DNA of 64,000 bases, taken from the NCBI GenBank assembly GCA_024516155.1, contig JAJJXM010000023.1, positions 434,001 through 498,000 on the forward strand, read 5' to 3'. The position numbers and the translations under genes are program-made. Within the stretch, counting starts at the first letter, position 1, and each line of letters begins with the position of its first letter. Below are positions 60,590 through 64,000 of the stretch, one piece after another. Under the pieces are notes generated by a model that saw only the letters and a program-made list of their open reading frames with translations, had not been told where the DNA came from and ran no database searches. This DNA comes from Pyronema omphalodes. Lineage: Eukaryota; Ascomycota; Pezizomycetes; Pezizales; Pyronemataceae.

Positions 60590-63500
60590 CGTTAATCGGC
60601 TTCTTACTTTCTCTCACTTCACAAAAGGAATTAACCCAGGAGGACCTGAAAGCTATCTATATCAAGACTTTGGCTTGCTTCCCTAGCCCAATCGGGGGCG
60701 AACTACAAGGGCGTGGTTTAGCATGGTTAGTAACTGATGGTGCGGAGAATACCCCTAAACTGGTTCCCGTGGATCTTCTGCAGCTAGAAACTCGGACTCA
60801 GAACGAAATGGGGAAGAGCATCGGCTGAACCATCCCCGTATAACCCCTGGCTGAAGCACCAGTTAACCGAATAGCGAATAGATATGGACGAGATCAGTTT
60901 AGATTCAGCTGTTTTCGAATCAGATGGGTTGAAATTTTAGGTGCGGCCTAACAATTAGTAGGTTGCCAACCATTGAATTATCCTTGACAAAGTCGACAAA
61001 GTCAGACAAGGCCAGACAAAGTTTACTATATTCCGACAGAACCGAAATCACACAAAACAAACAATTTGCTCGTGGCTGAAGATGCGGTAATGCTTTGCAT
61101 TAAGTGAGGTTGAACGGAGCACGAAAGTGCAAAAAACTTCAGATGCACAGTTAGCAACCGGACTCCATAGTTGATCCTATGCTGTCCGTCGTCACTTTTG
61201 ACATTCTCGGCCGGTGATCATATTCAAAAACTCGCAGGAATATACGGCAAAGTGCAGGTGTCAATCAACGCCTCTGATTACAAGGGCAAAGAAAGCACCA
61301 ATAATAATATCTTCATCCGAAAATTCTTATTTTAGTTAGTCGGATGAAGTGTGAACGGTTTACATACCAACGGGTAGTACATACATATGTAGCTACTAAA
61401 AGGCATATAAAGCAAGCGTGAGTTCTGAGACTTCATTTCTCAAAATGCACCGCGATCAGAACCATCAACTAGTCACTGTACAGATGGTATCAACCGTATC
61501 TGATCATATATCTCGCGCACATAGCACAAAATGTTATACCCACTGCACTGGGTTTTCATATCCCCGCTCCCCTCATGACCGGTGACACAACATGCATGGT
61601 CTTGGATACCGACATCCCCAAACGAATATGGAAACCAGGATCCACCAAAATTTCTAACCCGGCTACTTAGATTGACCTCCCCGCGCACGTTGTACCTCAT
61701 ACAAGAGTCGGTATTCCCACCCTTACCGGCGACGGTCTTGTGGGGCCTATGTACACCAGGCATGTTTTTCTTGAAGTCGGAAGGACCAATGTATCGCGAG
61801 TGCATTTCGAAACAATCACTATACCTATCTATGCGCGGTATGTACGAAAAAAAAATATCTCATGCGAATAATAATAAATCACGTTTGCGGCGAATTCTCA
61901 GGGCATGGTTGTTAACGAAATTATCCGGGGTTTAGATTTGCAGATAAACTTTCATGCCTGCTTTGCCTTGGTCATAACACTACAGTGTCCGATAGTCCGC
62001 ACATCATCCAGGGCTGGTATATATGTGATCCAACAATGTCGATCACCGTTAATTTCGTAACCTCGTACACTGAACCCAGTGTAATACAATGAGTGTGAGT
62101 GTGAGTGTGTGCAATCTGGTTAACACGGCCGGTCGGCGGAAAATCCGCAAACTGTCTCGGAGCACCTGCTTAAGCAAGATGGTCGTTGGATTACACTTCT
62201 TACATCCGACAGGGCTACAAGCTGAGAATATGATGGATCCGGAGATTTGGCTCTCCCGATGTAGAGTATCGAATATGCGATAGCGAATCGATAGCATATA
62301 GCCTGGGCTCCCTGGGGTGCGATTGATAAGAGGACACTTTGGCCCTCAAAAGTCCTCAGATCGGATACTACGACGTGGAGAGCAATGAATATCTACATGG
62401 AGTGGGACTCCGGTATCGTTTGTATCGTTTAGATAAAATCATATAGTGGAATGGTGTAGCGTAGGGGGATGGAGTAGCGTGCGCAGTATGGGAATCATAG
62501 ATGAATATGGTAATCCGAGTGGGGGCACATGCAGACCGGAAATGCATCTGAGAGTACATATCGTTATGTTTTTAACCATAGAATAAAGTGCATCGAGATC
62601 AGCAAGAGATTTGCGTCTGTGCGTTGAGCGATACGAATGGTTGAAACATGTCCAGAGATGCATACTGCAGTTTCTCCGGTTTTCCTTTGTTTTTTTCTTT
62701 CTTTTTGATGTTTGTCAATCGAATTGAATCAAATCCAGATGGTAAACCTTGTAGATTTATCACAGGGTAAAATACAACTACATGCGAGCTTCACTGGATG
62801 GTGGTCATAGCAGAACTTTCACATCGATTGCTCTGTCTTGTACCAATCTTTTGGTGATGGATTGTGCCGGTTCGATTTCAAGAAGCAAATATTCGGCTGA
62901 ATCAGCAACCAAAACATCTTGTGGAAGCCATAGATCTAGAAAATAAAAAAATAAAAATGCTTTTTCCAGTTATCCAAAAAGAAGCCCCTCTTAATGCTTT
63001 ATACAATCTTTGTAATACTTGAATAACCCTGTCTTCAGTAATCAAGATGTTTTGTAATTATTCCATCAGCAGCCTCAGCCGCGTCATAGCGGCGTAACGA
63101 AGTAAAGCCCATTCACTTGTCAGCGGCGTCGGAAAAATTGTACATGGCCGAGCTTTTTTCTCAAAATGTACAGGGGCGATCCGTTCTATAGCTACGACTG
63201 TACATACGCAGGGTGTACTGTGTGAGATCAAAGTGCGAAATGAACAAAGTGAAGAAATGGTCACTGTAACCAGGGAAAATTATTCCTTTTATGTACATAT
63301 ACTTTTCTTGTGCTATGTACACAAAGGAGGCCCGACCAAGGACGTCGAGTGTTAGTAGTTTGTTTACAGAAAATGCTATTTCACAATCGTGGCAAGTAGT
63401 ACCGAATTTCAGAAGTTGTGGGATATCGAGGGTTGAGATGTACAGACAGGTTTTGGTGGAACACTGTTAAATATGGTGCAAGTGAGAAGGCTACAGGCAC

Positions 63501-63598
63501 GTGTTCCGGGAATGGGGACTGATTAACACGAAAGCTTATCGGTTGCGCGTGGGGTGTGAAAGATTCGAGAAAATACGTAACTTTTCGCTTACGTTATT
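60590..63598. other. 3 kb intergenic region
   Basis: Holds the permease promoter (about 60590-60900). A perfect 10 bp inverted repeat with a 19 nt spacer lies at 61311-61349. Overlapping frames at 61473-61935 on both strands have no recognisable features and are not supported as genes. Nothing else stands out. Confidence 0.5.
61311..61349. promoter_or_regulatory. Perfect inverted repeat, possible hairpin or operator
   Basis: CTTCATCCGA (61311-61320) and TCGGATGAAG (61340-61349) are exact complements separated by 19 nt of AT-rich DNA. It lies about 720 bp upstream of the purine permease start. It could be a dimer-binding site or a stem-loop; there is no direct evidence of function. Confidence 0.35.
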
Positions 63599-64000
63599 TC
63601 AAAACCCAGTGCAATGAAAATCTGGGGAAATTGAAAAAATGGAGCCTGGGAATTTGCACAGAAATTCAAGTCCAACTCGTTTATACTGTAATACCTTCAG
63701 GTCCATAGATTTTGCAAACAGTTCCCAGTCTATGAGAGGTTGGTTTGGTGTTCCGTTGTTATCTTCGGGTAGCACATCGTGTTTGAAACCAGTGTAATCC
63801 TGCGGCTCGGGTCTGGATTGACATTTGACGTTCACCGGCACTTCTATGTACACTTGTGTACGCCGCGGATGGCTGGCTTCCGCGTGTGATACAGCAGGGT
63901 CGGGGGCTACCACTCGGGATTTCCAAACCCGAGATTTGGTTGCAAATATGTCATGTCGCCAGTTGCAAAAGAATAGATTAGTGCTATTTCTGTCTGCTAA
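63599..64000 (-). CDS. Partial gene at the window edge (C-terminal exon), unknown product
   Basis: On the - strand the frame stays open from base 64000 to a stop at 63599-63601, 133 codons without interruption, with no start of its own needed. The composition is protein-like: KSRVVAPDPAV, then RTQVYIEVPVNVKCQ, and DWELFAKSMDLKV. This suggests the last exon of a gene that begins outside the window. An intron or earlier stop near 63694 (the GTATTACAG region) is possible. No family recognised. Confidence 0.4.
   Translation of the reverse strand, partial: LADRNSTNLFFCNWRHDIFATKSRVWKSRVVAPDPAVSHAEASHPRRTQVYIEVPVNVKCQSRPEPQDYTGFKHDVLPEDNNGTPNQPLIDWELFAKSMDLKVLQYKRVGLEFLCKFPGSIFSISPDFHCTGF

Noticed and set aside
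61473..61935. Overlapping frames on both strands
   Set aside because: Each is just over 100 codons with no signal, motif or preferred strand.

Overview
The window is nuclear DNA of a filamentous ascomycete (Pezizomycotina). The genes are broken by short GT-AG introns of about 50-170 nt, often with a CTAAC/CTAAT branch site just before the acceptor. The families present are typical of moulds: a GH72 GPI-anchored glucanosyltransferase, a UapA/UapC-type purine permease, a Yap-type bZIP and a fungal STAND-type N-terminal domain. No bacterial operons, rRNA, intact tRNA or CRISPR arrays are visible. I cannot place the organism below subphylum. Gene density is low, about 13 supportable genes in 64 kb, with several gene-free stretches of 3-10 kb.

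Layout. 1.6-4.8 kb: a CLC chloride channel/transporter (+). 9.8-11.3 kb: a GH72 beta-1,3-glucanosyltransferase (+). 11.3-21 kb: almost 10 kb without a recognisable gene, holding an old ~320 bp tandem duplication, minisatellites and adjoining poly-T/poly-A tracts. 21-22.5 kb: a DHHC palmitoyltransferase (-, Pfa3-like). 26.2-27.1 kb: a phosducin-like chaperonin cofactor (+, Plp2-like). 30.8-31.8 kb: a Yap-type bZIP (-). 34.9-36.8 kb: an orphan protein with a hydrophobic C-terminus (-) and a small secreted peptide (-). 38.1-40.1 kb: an acetyl-CoA transporter (-, AT-1/SLC33 family). 44.2-45.5 kb: a secreted protein with hexapeptide repeats and eight cysteines (+), convergent with an RluA-type pseudouridine synthase (46.0-47.7 kb, -). 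48.8-49.7 kb: a BTB-domain protein (-). 53.6-56.2 kb: a fungal STAND-type gene interrupted by a hAT-family transposon. 58.5-60.6 kb: a purine permease (-). 63.6-64 kb: the open end of a probable further gene (-) running off the window.

The genes do not form a pathway or a metabolite cluster. They are independent housekeeping and cell-surface functions: ion and acetyl-CoA transport in endomembranes, wall glucan remodelling, palmitoylation, RNA modification and purine uptake.

The clearest new observation is at 53,832-54,604. A 773 bp element has an 11 bp terminal inverted repeat and a perfect 8 bp target-site duplication. It carries a relic of the hAT transposase dimerisation region and sits inside a coding exon. 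Removing the element plus one target-site copy leaves one exact open reading frame, so the insertion is probably young.
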